Shown: piece by piece, positions 22,626-33,151 of the stretch
How the letters are laid out: the number at the start of each line of letters is the position of its first letter
Position numbering within the stretch: the stretch's first letter is position 1
Origin: Apiotrichum sp. Y4204
Lineage: Eukaryota; Basidiomycota; Tremellomycetes; Trichosporonales; Trichosporonaceae
Length of the DNA: 64,000 nucleotides
Assembly (NCBI GenBank): GCA_025531455.1
Contig: JAMYHL010000008.1
Coordinates: forward strand, 434,001 to 498,000
Reading direction: 5' to 3'
Made by a program: the position numbers and the translations under genes
The notes under the pieces: generated by a model
Databases searched by the model: none
Told to the model about the DNA's origin: nothing
Seen by the model: the letters and a program-made list of their open reading frames with translations, nothing else

Positions 22626-23437
22626 ATGATGAAGTACGTTATCTTCGGCGGCGGAGGCCAAGTCGCGCGCCATTTCGCCCGCCTCGCGACAAAGGACGGC
22701 CACCAGGTCGTCTCGGTAGTCCGCAACGATGACCAGTATGTATTCTTCCACCTCTTCTCTCCCCTTCTAATCCCAGTTCGAAGGATCTCGCAGAGCTCGG
22801 CGCGACGCCGGCCGTACTCTCCATCGAGTCGGCGAACACGGGCGAGATCGCCGCCTTCCTCTCCGCCAAGAAACCCGACGGCGTCATCTTCGCGGCCGGA
22901 GCGGGCGGCAAGGGCGGGCCGGACCGCACCCGCGCAGTCGACTTCGCCGGCGCCTGCAAGGTCTTCTCGGCGTGTGAGGCCGCCGGTGTCAAGCGTGTGA
23001 TTCACGTCTCGGCAATCGACGTGCGCGACCGCAACAAGCAGGTGCCCTCGTGGTATTCCCCCGAGAGCGTGTCCGCCAGCGACCGCGTATGGGATGCGAT
23101 TGGTATCTGTGAGTCATGGCCTTGACATATTGGGTATGCGGACTGATGGCCAGATATGCAGGCCAAGTACGACTCGGAGCTCGCGCTTCACCTCACCTCG
23201 CTCGACTGGACGGTCGTACGTCCCGGGCGGCTCACTAACGAGCCGGCCGGCCACGTCGACGTCGGACGTACCCAGATGGGAGAGGTCAGCCGCGAGGCCG
23301 TTGCTGCTGTGATCCTGGCCTGCGTGCTCGAGCCGCTCACCACCAAACTCACTCTTGACGTCATCGATGGCTCGCAGGAGGTCACGGATGCCGTCGCTCA
23401 ATGTGCTGCGGAGAAGGTTGATGCCTGGACTGGGTAG
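22626..23437 (+). CDS. NAD(P)-binding NmrA-like/atypical SDR protein
   Basis: Three exons (22626-22735, 22777-23108, 23154-23437) join in frame to 241 residues, starting MMKYVIFGGGGQVARHFARL. The GGGGQVARH loop right after the first beta strand is the glycine-rich Rossmann motif of atypical SDR/NmrA-like proteins (NAD(P)-binding, Pfam NAD_binding_10 type). Later family features are VIFAAGAGGKGG, VKRVIHVSAIDV and a YMQAKYDSE stretch with the Tyr-x3-Lys spacing (YMQAK), then WTVVRPGRLTNEP. Such proteins act as small-molecule reductases or epimerases, or as redox-sensing regulators. No substrate can be named. The first two codons are both ATG, so the start could be three bases later. Confidence 0.85.
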
Positions 23438-23855
23438 AGAAATGTGACTCTGTGCTTGGTGTTCCGGCCGTCCTTCCCTTTTCTCACTTACCGGTAACCG
23501 AGACTCACACAGATTGTCAACACCTATCTATGCATAGGTTAACTGTGCAGACGACAGAGGTCCAGACCGGTGCAATCGTCACAGAGCTTACATACCACGA
23601 CTCGTTACAACTCAATAACTATGAACATGCAGGCTAGGGTACAACGGTAAGAATGGGGTCATGGCTGAAGGTTTGGGTGTGGGTGTGGATGAGAGTGGGC
23701 GTGAATGGTGAGTGGTGTCGGTTTGCACTCAGGCTAAACCGAGGTACCGGGGTACTGAGGAGTGGACATGTATTTGACATGGGAGTAGACACCCTGACAA
23801 TATAATGACACAATGTCGCAGCCTGCTTGCGGAAAGGCCTAAATGGAGGGACATG
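23438..23855. other. Convergent intergenic region
   Basis: Lies between the 3' ends of the SDR gene (plus) and the AT-hook gene (minus). I see no gene here. Confidence 0.5.
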
Positions 23856-26266
23856 CTAGACGGCGGATGTGGTGTCGAGCTGGAGCCAGTTCTTCCACGG
23901 CGATCCTGGCTCAACGGGGGCAGGAGCGGGGACGACACTGATGTTGTCGCTCGTGTTGTGGCAAACGCGGGGAGTGAGTTCGTGTAAAGCGGTCATACCA
24001 GCTGCCGAGGTGAGAGACGTTGGCAGCGAGCTGCTCCGGACAGGTGTGATGGACCTATGGGGAGGGTCCACTGTGGCGAGCGGTCCAGACAGAAGCGGCA
24101 TTGTAGGCGTGTAGATCGGTGTCGTCGGTGCCGAGCTCGAGTTGGTGCGCTCAAGTGGCGGAGCCAATCCGACCGGGGATACCTCTGCAAGTGCGACACC
24201 ACGAATGGCGACCATCTGGGCGATTTTCCCGTGCGCCTCGGTGAGCTCGGTGCGGAGGGTACTGATCTCATTCGCTTGATTGTTGAGCTGACTGAGATGG
24301 AACTCCTTCACATCCTCGAGATGAGCTGCTCGCTCCATCACTTGCTGGAGGAAGAAGTTAACCTTGGCGAGTTCCTCCTTCTGCGCGACAACGCTTGTCT
24401 TGAGATTATCACGCTCGGCTTCGACTTGAGATTTGCTAACTCGACCTTCCGACTTCCCTTTGGCGCGTGTGACCTCAATAAAATTGGACTCCAACATATT
24501 GTCCCGGACTTGGTGGGCACTGGCGCGCCGCTCCGCGCTCGCAAGACCGTTATTGACGGAGACGATCAAGCCTTCGCTGGCAAGTGGATTTGGGGTTGCC
24601 AACTTGTCTAATTGCTCCGTCATCTGCTGGATGTCTAGCAAAGCCTGATCGAGCTTTGCGACTACCGATGCGTAAACCGCACTCGAAACAAACAGAGGGC
24701 GGTCTTTTTGGTCTGGTTTCGGCACAGCTGTTGGAGGCACGACCACAGGAGACGCGGGGTCCATCGATTTGTTCTTAGGAGAACTCTCGCAGGCGCTGTC
24801 GTGCAAAAGCTCAGCCTTTGCAACAGTCGGTGACTCTGAAGGAATACTGGACAGCTCGGACGACGTGGATCCGAAGGGCGTAGGCGCTGAGGTCATCGCC
24901 GGGCTCGGAGTTGGAGGATGGAGTGGGGTGCTTGTTGGGGGCGGTGGAGTGGAAAGAAGAATTGCCGGCGAGTCGGCGGCACATGTCCTTGGTGTGGGGG
25001 CATGCAGAACTGCCGGTGACAGACGTGAAGAAGCGGTTGTTGGGCGTGAAGTGGTCAAAGACGCGGAGTCGAGCGGAGGACGATTCAACAGCGAATTGTG
25101 ATCCACATGCGGCGATACAACCGTCTGGCGGACCAAGGGTATGGAGTTGAGGTGGGCCTTAAACGCAGGGACGCCCGACTGAGCATGCTGGCGTACGACC
25201 ACTTGAGGGCTTACGTTCGGCTGGCTGCCATGATGTCCGGATTTCCTCTTGCTCGGGGGAAGTGTGGGGATTTGCGGAATCATAGGCTCCGCCTGGCGGA
25301 CTGCGTTGCCAGCGATATATTGTCCTTGACTTTGCATTTGGGCGGGAAACATTTGCCCGTTCGTCCCAAAGAACGGACCACTGGCGTGAATACCCAGGCC
25401 ACGAGCCTGCTGATCGATTTCGTTGGACGTGGTCGGTACGCCCATGGCATTCGGAGGGGGGTGAACGTCGTAGCCCGAGAAGTAAGAATTGCTCATGAAT
25501 CCCAGATACGGGGTGTGCACTTGCGCTTGGGCATGGGCCTGGGCCTGGGCTTGGGCATCGAGCATTGGCGAGGCACGCATGACAAAGGGAGAAGATGCCA
25601 GCTGCCCCGTGCTCGAAGTCCCTTCGCCGCTGTTTGCATCAGTAATCGGATTCAGATTTTTGGAGGAAGAAAAAAATCAGACAGGGGCAGACGAAGGAAA
25701 GTAGAAATTTCAGAAAATGGGACGGGCAGCAACGTGCGTTGACCAAGTCCTTGCAGAACGTACCTGTCAGTGATGTTGTCACCGAGCTCCGTGGTATAGT
25801 CGTACAAATGTCCATACTCGTACGAGATAAGGGCGCTATGAAGCTGTTAGCAGTCAGGCATGAGGGTGGCAATGGATGTATGAACTCACGGGTTGGACAT
25901 TGCTGCCACTGATGGACCAGCGCCATATCCCAAACCAGGGTCCGCTGCTATGACGTTTGCATAGGCAGCAGGCATGTCTGACGGAATGGCCCGTGTCTGA
26001 GGAATGAATCCCGAGTGCGCCGTGACCCGGGTGCCAGCATTGATTGCATGGGACTGGTTCTGTTGAGCGTGTAGGAAGGCAGCAACTTCGGGATTGGCAT
26101 GCTGCGCCATAGACGCCAGCGCACTGGGGTGGAGGTTGGCAAGGTTTGGCTGGCTGAGGGCGGCGACGGTGGCTGCCGTGGCCGGCTGCCTGCGCTTCCT
26201 CGAGCCACTATCGCTCGCCGCCGGGCGGCCACGCTTACGAGGCGTGTTGGCGATGGCCGACTTCAT
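23856..26266 (-). CDS. AT-hook and coiled-coil nuclear protein, unrecognised
   Basis: Three exons (26266-25890, 25835-25764, 25629-23856) join in frame to 740 residues. Near the N-terminus lies TPRKRGRPAASDSGSRKRRQ, an AT-hook core (RGRP) with flanking basic clusters that also look like a nuclear localisation signal. Then come Ala/His-rich sequence, a DAQAQAQAHAQAQ repeat, and a long low-complexity Pro/Ser/Thr region. A predicted coiled coil of about 150 residues follows in the C-terminal half (LDQALLDIQQMTEQL through SQLNNQANEISTLRTELTEA). The C-terminus is EPGSPWKNWLQLDTTSAV. I do not recognise an orthologue. A chromatin or transcription role is inferred from the AT-hook only. A 300-nt purine/pyrimidine-biased leader lies upstream. 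Confidence 0.8.
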
Positions 26267-26650
26267 GTTCCTAGGCGGAGACAATGCGAAGTGATTGCGA
26301 ATGGGGGATGAGGTGATGAGGGAAGGATGACAGACAGACAAGCGACCAGGACGACGGAGGGGAGGAAGGTTACGAGGAGCAAGTAAGGCAGAGCAGAGGA
26401 TGATGTGCAGAGCTGAGCAAGCTTGCAAGGGGTGAGCGATCAAGTTGATGGAGAGTGATGGAGTGCGAAGATGAAGATGAAGAGAGGAGGGGAGGCGAGG
26501 AGGATGAAGATGATGATGGTGATGGGGGGAAAAGATTGAAGAGAAGGGAGAAGCGGAGAAGAGGGCGAAGGGGGTACGCAAATACCTTCCTCTCGCCTCT
26601 TTTGTCACTCTTTTGAAAGAAGAAGAAAAGCGGATGGTAATGGTAGCGAG

Positions 26651-26694
26651 CGTGTGTGTAATATGTGTGTGTAGGTGTGTGTGTGTGTGTGTGT
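26651..26694. repeat. GT microsatellite
   Basis: An imperfect (GT)n tract, with about nine uninterrupted GT units at its right end and interruptions by aata and ag. Confidence 0.85.
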
Positions 26695-26788
26695 CTGGGG
26701 ATCTGGAGGCTGAGCTCGTTAGACTGGCCAAACTGGCCAGACTGGCAGCAGAGAAGTACAGTTCATACAGATTTCTAGAATGCACATA

Positions 26789-26819
26789 TGCAGTATGTAG
26801 TATGCAGTATGCAGTATGG
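26789..26819. repeat. Short tandem repeat, (gcagtat)n type
   Basis: Four successive units of gcagtatg or gtagtatg, imperfect. Confidence 0.7.
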
Positions 26820-27326
26820 GCTTGCAAAGGGGCGTAGCCTCAAGGGCGTAGCTTCAAGGGCCTCATTCCACACGCCGCCGTCGCGCATGATCGCGCCCTA
26901 CACGCTCACCGCTGTCGATGGCCACGGGCGCTTATGCACACCCCTCTCGATCCGCGACCCGCGACCTGCGACCCTCTTTCCTTGCTTCCGGGATCATCCT
27001 GCTGGGCCCGTGCAACGGCAGGTATCTACGCAGATGACAATTGCTCTCCTCAGCACCCTCGTTCAGCACGCATCAGCTCAGCAGCTCAGCAGTTTCGTCG
27101 ACAGAGACGCGATGGAAAAACCGCCATATCACAGTGGCAAATCTGATGTGCCGGTCGGAATCGAAGTCGGCGGTGACCGAAACGCCACTGGCCGCTGGTC
27201 CTGCCAAGGATCCGGTCTTTCCCTTCATGCCCTCATCTGCAGCGTCTCTCCCCGATTCCAGCGCTCCAGCATGCCCCGGCCATCGAGTTGAGATCACGCC
27301 AGCAAGATCCATGAATCTGTCCATGT

Positions 27327-27368
27327 TGGAGCTTGGAGCTTGGAGCTTGGAGCTCAAAGCTTGGAGCG
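27327..27368. repeat. Short tandem repeat, (ttggagc)n
   Basis: Four units of ttggagc, an interruption (tcaaagc), then one more ttggagc. Confidence 0.75.
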
Positions 27369-29224
27369 GGTCGGCAGCGGCCGCACAAGCCGGGCAGGCC
27401 GCGTGTATTCGGAAGGCTTGGGTGTCTGAGGCACAAGAACCGGCAAGGCGTCAGGCGGCTCTTTGAGACGGTCTGTGCGCCACTGTACAAAGGTAGAGAT
27501 AACGTTGGATTCAGTGTCTTTTGCCAGCTGCTGCAAATGCCCTTTGAGCGGAGGTTTTCTTTGTTCTGGCTGCCATTGGCTACCCGTGCTGTCCAACAAC
27601 CCATGCAGCTATCCTGTTACATGCTCCGTTCTTCCACTCTCTGCACTCTGACCTCGCAACCTTCGCCACAGCAGTACCACACGATACCACGTTTGAGGCT
27701 AAAACGTGCCAACTGTATCAGCCGCCGTATCGACAGGAGTAGCGAGCCCGGGGGCGGAGGTGGCGGCAACACTGTGGCGGACAGAGACCAATGGTCGTCG
27801 ATCACCAGTTGCGGACTGATGTGGACCCGCGCGGACCACACGAACAGGCAGAACATGGCGGCGCCCTTGGGCTGGAAAAAGGCCGCAGTGCGCATGGACC
27901 CCTTAGTGCGGGCGGCTTAAGGCTTTACCGTCTGCACGAGCAGCGCGAGCAGGCAAGAGCTGGCAGTCATGTAGCCACGCTGGCAAACCGGCATATTCGC
28001 AGATGCCCATCTACAGTCTGAAACCAGGGAAAGCCCTACTGGTGCCCACATCTGCAACATCTACACGTCACGAGGAATATCAAGGAATTGCGATCGGAAT
28101 ATCGTAACATCTGTCTCAACTTGTGTGGAACTCGCCTCACACATACATTGCACGCGATGTCCAAGCCCCGGATGCCCGCTGCTGACGGCCTTTGTTGCTT
28201 TGCTGTGAGCCTATAGGAATGCAGCGAATGCATCGGACATAATGAATCCCAGATCTCAGATATCCCAGATTCCAGGTATGCAGGAACTGGGACGGCGGAA
28301 CATACCACGAGCGATATAGGGCTGCGCGCCCTGCGGAGCTTATGCATTGTGTTCTTGTGATGATGACTTAGCGGAGAGAAAAGAATTGGACTGAATCGAC
28401 TGTTTAGAGCCAACAAAAAAAACTCGGCTACCTACAACACATAGGTATACAGACAGGAAGACTGCACACCCAAGCGAACAATGAAACCAAACTACACAAA
28501 AGACTAACCGCGACAATGATGCGGCATTAATCAGTCCGCTATCCCGTCGCCCTCTAGCACCGCAGATATCAGCGGGCGGGTAGACCCGCGACGGCGTCTC
28601 CGAAGGTAGTGAAGCTCCGAACCGCCAGCGCACGCGGGCTTGAGAATCGAGGGCCGAGGGATGAGATTCTCAGGAAAAGCGCCGGGTGATTCCGTCCCTT
28701 TGGATCTGAGGTTCTGCACTATGGTCATGCTTAAACAATAGCGCGCATCGGAGAAAAAGTAACTTGCGAAGTCCGGCGGCGGGCGGCTTCGCTGTACGCC
28801 TTGTCCGAGCGCAAGATAATGGCTCAGTAGGCGACAGACCTTGAACAACTGATGGAAAATGCATGGCTTCAAGAGTTTGCACTCGCCAAGATCCATCCGC
28901 ATCGGCGGAACGCGTCGCGTCCTCAATTTTCCGGACGCGGCTCAACTGTGTGCCCTCACTCCGGCAAATCCCGGGCCAGGCAAGCTGACAATAGCTGTTA
29001 ATCACGTGATTCGACGGAATGACGTCAGATAGGACTGAGCATGAACTGACCTCACACCTCACAGCTCATGCATGATGCAGCTCATGCAGCTCACATCGCA
29101 CATCGCAAATCGCTTGCTCGTCGTGGACGTTGCCACACAGACTACCAATGCACCCGGCTCACTCTTTACTCTCCTTTTGTCTGCTTAAACAATAGAAATC
29201 CCAGATCAGCCCGAATCTCGTGCC

Positions 29225-30778
29225 ATGCCTCCTGCAAGATGTTCAGAATGCGGAGAACTACAGTCCAAGGGAAGGGTTCATTCGGATCATGGCACTTGGG
29301 CAGAGCCTAGCTCTTCGGACAATGGTCGCACGGCCGACGCGATGTTCGTCTCCGACATAGATCCCGCAGCTCAGGAGGGTGCGCCAGACAGCCATGTTGA
29401 TCAATCCGTGTGTAACTTTTTAGAAGCCTCCTCACCCCAGCCATCACGCGACCCCCTTGTCGTGCCATTGGACATCGTGGAGCGTATCTGCTATCAGCTC
29501 CAGTGCGAGATCTCGGCCGGCGCATCAGATGAAGCCCGCAATCCGCATAGCGGTGATGCCCGGGGTGCGCGGGACGCTCTCGCACAGATGATGCGTGTCA
29601 GCTGGGCAGTGCACGATATCGCGGGCTCGGCACTCTACCGCACTCTCACGATCAAGAACTCCGACTTTGATCTCCTGTTACGAGGCCTTGAGCTGGGCTC
29701 TGCCTCATACACTACTGGTAACGGGGAGGGTATTCCTGAGAGTAACAGTCATCGCCGCAAACTGCGTCTCTTGCGCTATGCCCGCCACATCATCCTGACA
29801 AGCCTTCCGCGTGCCTCCATCTGCGAGAGACTAGCACACGCCGTTTCCCCGACCGAACCGCTATTTCCTCTAGTAAAGAGCGTGGCTGTCCTCGAAGGGT
29901 TTACGCTCTGCGTCGCGCGCAACACTCTCCTGCGTACAGCCAGCCCGGACGGTGAACTGGAGGTCACTCCGCACCCCGTTTTCAAGCTTCTTGCTACCCA
30001 TGTACAGCCGGAGACGGTGTGTATCACCAGCCCCAAGTGGGAGGACAAGGACATGTGGGTGACGAGCTTTGACATCCCCTCGATCCGTCGGTGGATCACA
30101 CTCTCCGACTTTGAGAACGGCCCAGAACCGACGCCGTACGAGGTGGGAATATGGGGCCGCATGCGGCTGCAAAACTACTATCTCGACATGGTGCGCTGGA
30201 ACCGCATCCCGACATTCATCACGCAGCTGCTCACCAGCTGGCGACCTACACAGGTGACGTTGCACGACTACGAGTTTGTGCACGCGCGCACCCCGCCGCC
30301 GAGTTACGGCTGCACGACGCTGCACATCTTTGCCCGGGAGGAGATGTGTGACGAGCACGCCCGCGGGCGCAACACACATCTCATGCGGCTGCACGACTCA
30401 GACTGCCTTGCGGACCGGGGGAGCTACTGGATTATCGCTCGGCAGGCGCTCGACAGACTTGCGAGGCAGCGCACGAAGCCTGCCCTCGTGGAGATTGGCA
30501 ATGTCGGGACCACGTTCCTCCTCCGCTGCGGATGCCGCGAAACGTTTGATGCCGCGATCGGCGAGTACAAGGCTATACTGGGCGCAGTGCAGGGATTCGA
30601 GGTCGAGACGCCACGCTGGGACGAGGTCGCCCCGTGTGAGTGCTGTGGCGCCGTGCCATCGCCGGACCCACAGCAGTGCCTGCAGCCTGCGGGAGATACC
30701 TCACAATGTGTACGTACCGCTTTGACAGGGGGGGCTAACTCTTGCAGAGAGAGTCACATACCTGGGCTGCTGCTCTGA
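29225..30778 (+). CDS. F-box-like domain protein
   Basis: A single long open frame of 517 codons with an ATG in good context (tgccATGCC). It begins with MPPARCSECGELQ and a low-complexity stretch. From about residue 75 the motif PLDIVERICYQL, then ALAQMMRVSWAVHDIAGSALYRTLTI (about 118-145), matches the F-box-like start of many basidiomycete proteins. In these an SCF-type F-box is followed by a large divergent domain for substrate binding. The rest is rich in Trp, Arg and paired Cys (CGCRETF, CECCGAVP) and has no repeats that I can assign. A GT-AG pair near the end (gtacgt at about 30708 to ttgcag) could be an intron that changes the last residues. F-box genes of this type are numerous and fast-evolving. 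Confidence 0.7.
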   Translation: MPPARCSECGELQSKGRVHSDHGTWAEPSSSDNGRTADAMFVSDIDPAAQEGAPDSHVDQSVCNFLEASSPQPSRDPLVVPLDIVERICYQLQCEISAGASDEARNPHSGDARGARDALAQMMRVSWAVHDIAGSALYRTLTIKNSDFDLLLRGLELGSASYTTGNGEGIPESNSHRRKLRLLRYARHIILTSLPRASICERLAHAVSPTEPLFPLVKSVAVLEGFTLCVARNTLLRTASPDGELEVTPHPVFKLLATHVQPETVCITSPKWEDKDMWVTSFDIPSIRRWITLSDFENGPEPTPYEVGIWGRMRLQNYYLDMVRWNRIPTFITQLLTSWRPTQVTLHDYEFVHARTPPPSYGCTTLHIFAREEMCDEHARGRNTHLMRLHDSDCLADRGSYWIIARQALDRLARQRTKPALVEIGNVGTTFLLRCGCRETFDAAIGEYKAILGAVQGFEVETPRWDEVAPCECCGAVPSPDPQQCLQPAGDTSQCVRTALTGGANSCRESHIPGLLL

Positions 30779-31131
30779 AGCAATAAGCAACTCATCCAAC
30801 CCCCCCCCACCACCTCTGTAGGAATAACATGTAGCCGTATTCTGCGACAGGTTCTGATACTTGTTCCCGGGACCATCGCGGAATTTGACTCTGCGCTCCT
30901 GTCTCGTGCCGGCCAACAGATTGATGACGATCGAGACACCGGCTTTCGCCGGCCTCGCTCATGCCGCCTAACAGGCCAAGTAACAGGCTGCGGTACGCGG
31001 TGCATGCGCATGCATGCCGCTCTGGGTTTGGGAGTGGTCCCGGGGAGCAAAACAGCAAAAGGTAGTGAACACTCACTAATTCGACTGGGATGTATATCTC
31101 ACCGAGAAACGTTATTCTCAGCATCTCGTTC
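30779..31131. other. Intergenic, no gene seen
   Basis: Lies between the F-box gene and tRNA-Ser. It has a C-rich run (about 30800) but no coding signal. Confidence 0.5.
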
Positions 31132-31222
31132 GGTTGTTTGTCCGAGTGGTTAAGGAGCTTCCCTGCTATTCTAGCTCAGGAAGTGGGTTATGCCCGCAAG
31201 AGTTCGAATCTCTTAGCAATCG
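31132..31222 (+). tRNA. tRNA-Ser(GCT) with a 9-nt intron
   Basis: The acceptor stem is ggttgtt/agcaatc with two G-T pairs and discriminator G. The D-stem is tcc/gga, the anticodon stem cttcc/ggaag, and the T-stem aagag/ctctt around ttcgaat. A long class II variable arm (tgggttatgcccgc) fits serine. The anticodon loop becomes ct-gct-a-a when the 9-nt ttctagctc is removed at the canonical position, giving GCT (Ser). A T5 stop lies at 31231-31235. It marks the left side of the accessory island. Confidence 0.9.
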
Positions 31223-31230
31223 AGGTCGTC

Positions 31231-31235
31231 TTTTT
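31231..31235 (+). terminator. Pol III terminator of tRNA-Ser
   Basis: A TTTTT run 8 nt after the tRNA end, in the context gtcgtctttttggc. Confidence 0.7.
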
Positions 31236-31314
31236 GGCCAGTCTGCAGGACTTCCTGTGCTGTGTGCGCGCACCAGGCATGGCCACGCATCACAGCTGGT
31301 CCCCGAGGTTAAAG

Positions 31315-31380
31315 GTTTTACATACCGGACAACTTCCAGTAGAACGGTCCCCTTTACGCAAGCTGTCCGGCATGTAAAAC
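31315..31380. repeat. Inverted repeat with GTTTTAC...GTAAAAC ends
   Basis: The left arm gttttacataccggacaact is repeated inverted by the right arm ending in gtccggcatgtaaaac, 23 nt each with about 19 matches, around a 20-nt centre. It is directly followed by a related unit at 31383-31413. Confidence 0.8.
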
Positions 31381-31382
31381 TA

Positions 31383-31617
31383 GTTTTACTATGCGGACAA
31401 CTTGCAGTAAAACTCTCTGGAATTAAAATAACAAAAAGAGCCCTGTGCGAGAATCGAACACGAGATATCGGCGTTCAGAGCTCTAATATTACAACTACAC
31501 CACCCTCATTCAACAGCAAGTCCTGGGGGCGTCATAACACGTGCGGAAAGCGTGGATCTCCTGGGTAACGGCTATTTAACCGAAGTTTAACAGAGTTTTA
31601 CAGGCAGTTGTCCGCAC
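31383..31617. mobile_element. Short TIR element with internal tRNA-like segment
   Basis: The left end (31393-31414, gcggacaacttgcagtaaaa) is matched inverted by the right end (31594-31616, which carries gttttacaggcagttgtccg), about 20 of 24 positions. The inside (31437-31505, minus strand) is tRNA-like: an A box of type TGGTGTAGTTG with TAATAT after it, and a B box of type GTTCGATTCTC, but no closing acceptor stem. This fits a tRNA-derived SINE- or MITE-like element. It lies 160 nt downstream of tRNA-Ser. A related copy is at 43935-44220. Confidence 0.6.
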
Positions 31618-31772
31618 AAAGTGTAAAGTGGCAAAGTGGCGAGTGATCGTGTGTCCGAGTCCAGTAGATCTTGCATATTCCACTCGCCTTAAGAAACACA
31701 ATCCCATATCCTCATTCCTTCATTACTCCCTTTGCCTCCTCTCCTCGAAAGCACCGTCTAACCCTCCGCAAG

Positions 31773-32648
31773 ATGCTTCGTCGTCAAGATTACCTGGTCA
31801 ACGCTGCACCGACTGTTGATGGGTTACCTGAGCCACCGCCCCTTTCCGTCTACGGCATTGATGTCGACGCCGTCACCGACGCCTTCTTCAACCGTAACCC
31901 ACACTTCCACCCAATCAACAAGGAGGTCTGGGGAATCGAACCTGTCTTCCCTCCCTACGACGAGAGCCCCACCGCCACTCCCGACGTCAAGCGCAAGCCT
32001 TACGACGTCTGGCCGTCGGCAGCCTTTGTTGTTCCCAACGAACTGTTCTGCTACAACGAGCCTGCCGTCTTCTTCCGATCGAAGCTTGAGGCCGACGGCA
32101 AAATTCTTCTTGGCGCGTGCTTTGCTCATTGCGTGAAGGGCAAGAACAGCCACTGTCCACACAAGGATACACGTCTTCCCCTCCTTGTACGTTGTCATGT
32201 CTTCCTTACCTCCCACCGGCACCTCTGACGCCACCAGAGCTCCATCCCATCCGCCTCTTCCTCCGTGACCCCCACTGACACTGGCTCTCCCACCAACAAC
32301 AACCCCAGCACCAACGCCTCTGCCGCGAACATCCAGGCATTTGAATCATCCATCGCCACGCTCAACACTGCCCACAGGGATATCCAGGCAACTCTGCAAG
32401 CAGCCAACGACACGCTGCGTCAGCAAGTCTCCGTGCTCGAAAGGGTATCCCTTGATCTCGTCGGCCGGCTTCTCTATCAGAGCTCCTTCCGTCAGGGCAT
32501 CATTGAGGCGGTCAAGAGTGGCGCCGACATCACACACGACTTCCTGAAGAACTTGCATGACCAGGCCGCTGCTGCTTCAGATCGCTCAGACCGCATGGAG
32601 CGTCTCCAGCGTTTAGTGGAGGCGGAGAGACTGCGCAGGGGTGACTAG
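31773..32648 (+). CDS. Unrecognised protein with C-terminal coiled coil (island gene)
   Basis: Two exons (31773-32186, 32238-32648) join in frame to 274 residues. The N-terminal domain is compact and rich in Pro, Phe and Trp (LSVYGIDVDAVTDAFFNRNP, NKEVWGIEPVFPPYDE). It ends in a Cys/His cluster (CFAHCVKGKNSHCPHKD) that could bind a metal. A Ser/Thr/Asn-rich linker follows, then a helical C-terminal half with heptad-like spacing (LNTAHRDIQATLQAANDTLR through RLQRLVEAERLRRGD). I know no family like it. It is the first gene inside the island, on the same strand as the RING-like gene 500 nt downstream, which may point to shared inheritance or function. Confidence 0.65.
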
Positions 32649-33151
32649 TGCGCGTTATGACGACCATGTAGTTCATCGCTATCACTTCCTCTCCTGTCCT
32701 TATAAGTTTCGACCTTCACTGAATAAGAGCAGACCCGTGGCACAGTCCCTTTCCCCGTTGCTTCCACCCACATCTGAATCACTAGGCCCGTCTACGGCCT
32801 TGCTGTGATAGTCTGCATGTAGCTGTAGTATTCAATGCATTGAGTCGTAAGCTCTCTATCTGCATTTACGGGCGCGTGTTACAGGGAGGAGAACCAGAAA
32901 GGAGATGAATAGACGCTCGACGCCCGTGCACACGTACAGTAGTGTGTGCGCGTTTGTATACGTGTAGGCCGAGTCGTTCTTCCTCTTCCCTCTTCCTCTT
33001 CCTTCCCTCCTTCTCCCTTCTCTCCTCCCTCCCTTCCTTTTTCCTTCCTTCCTCCCTCCTTTCTTTCTGTCTCTTCCTCATCTATTTTCCTTATTACACC
33101 AATCACCTCGCTCATTTCACCACCTCTTCAGTTGTCTTACTGTTCGGTAGT
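32649..33151. other. Intergenic with pyrimidine-rich leader
   Basis: No gene. A strong TC-rich tract at about 32980-33075 precedes the ATG at 33152 and is probably its 5' UTR or promoter. Confidence 0.5.

Larger units (their letters stand above)
26267..29224. other. Long intergenic region, no gene seen
   Basis: Just upstream of the AT-hook gene is a GA/TC-biased leader (26290-26640). A GT microsatellite and a gcagtatg repeat follow (listed separately). A tandem of ttggagc units lies at 27327-27368. From 27.4 to 29.2 kb there are only short overlapping ORFs without family signatures. Confidence 0.45.
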
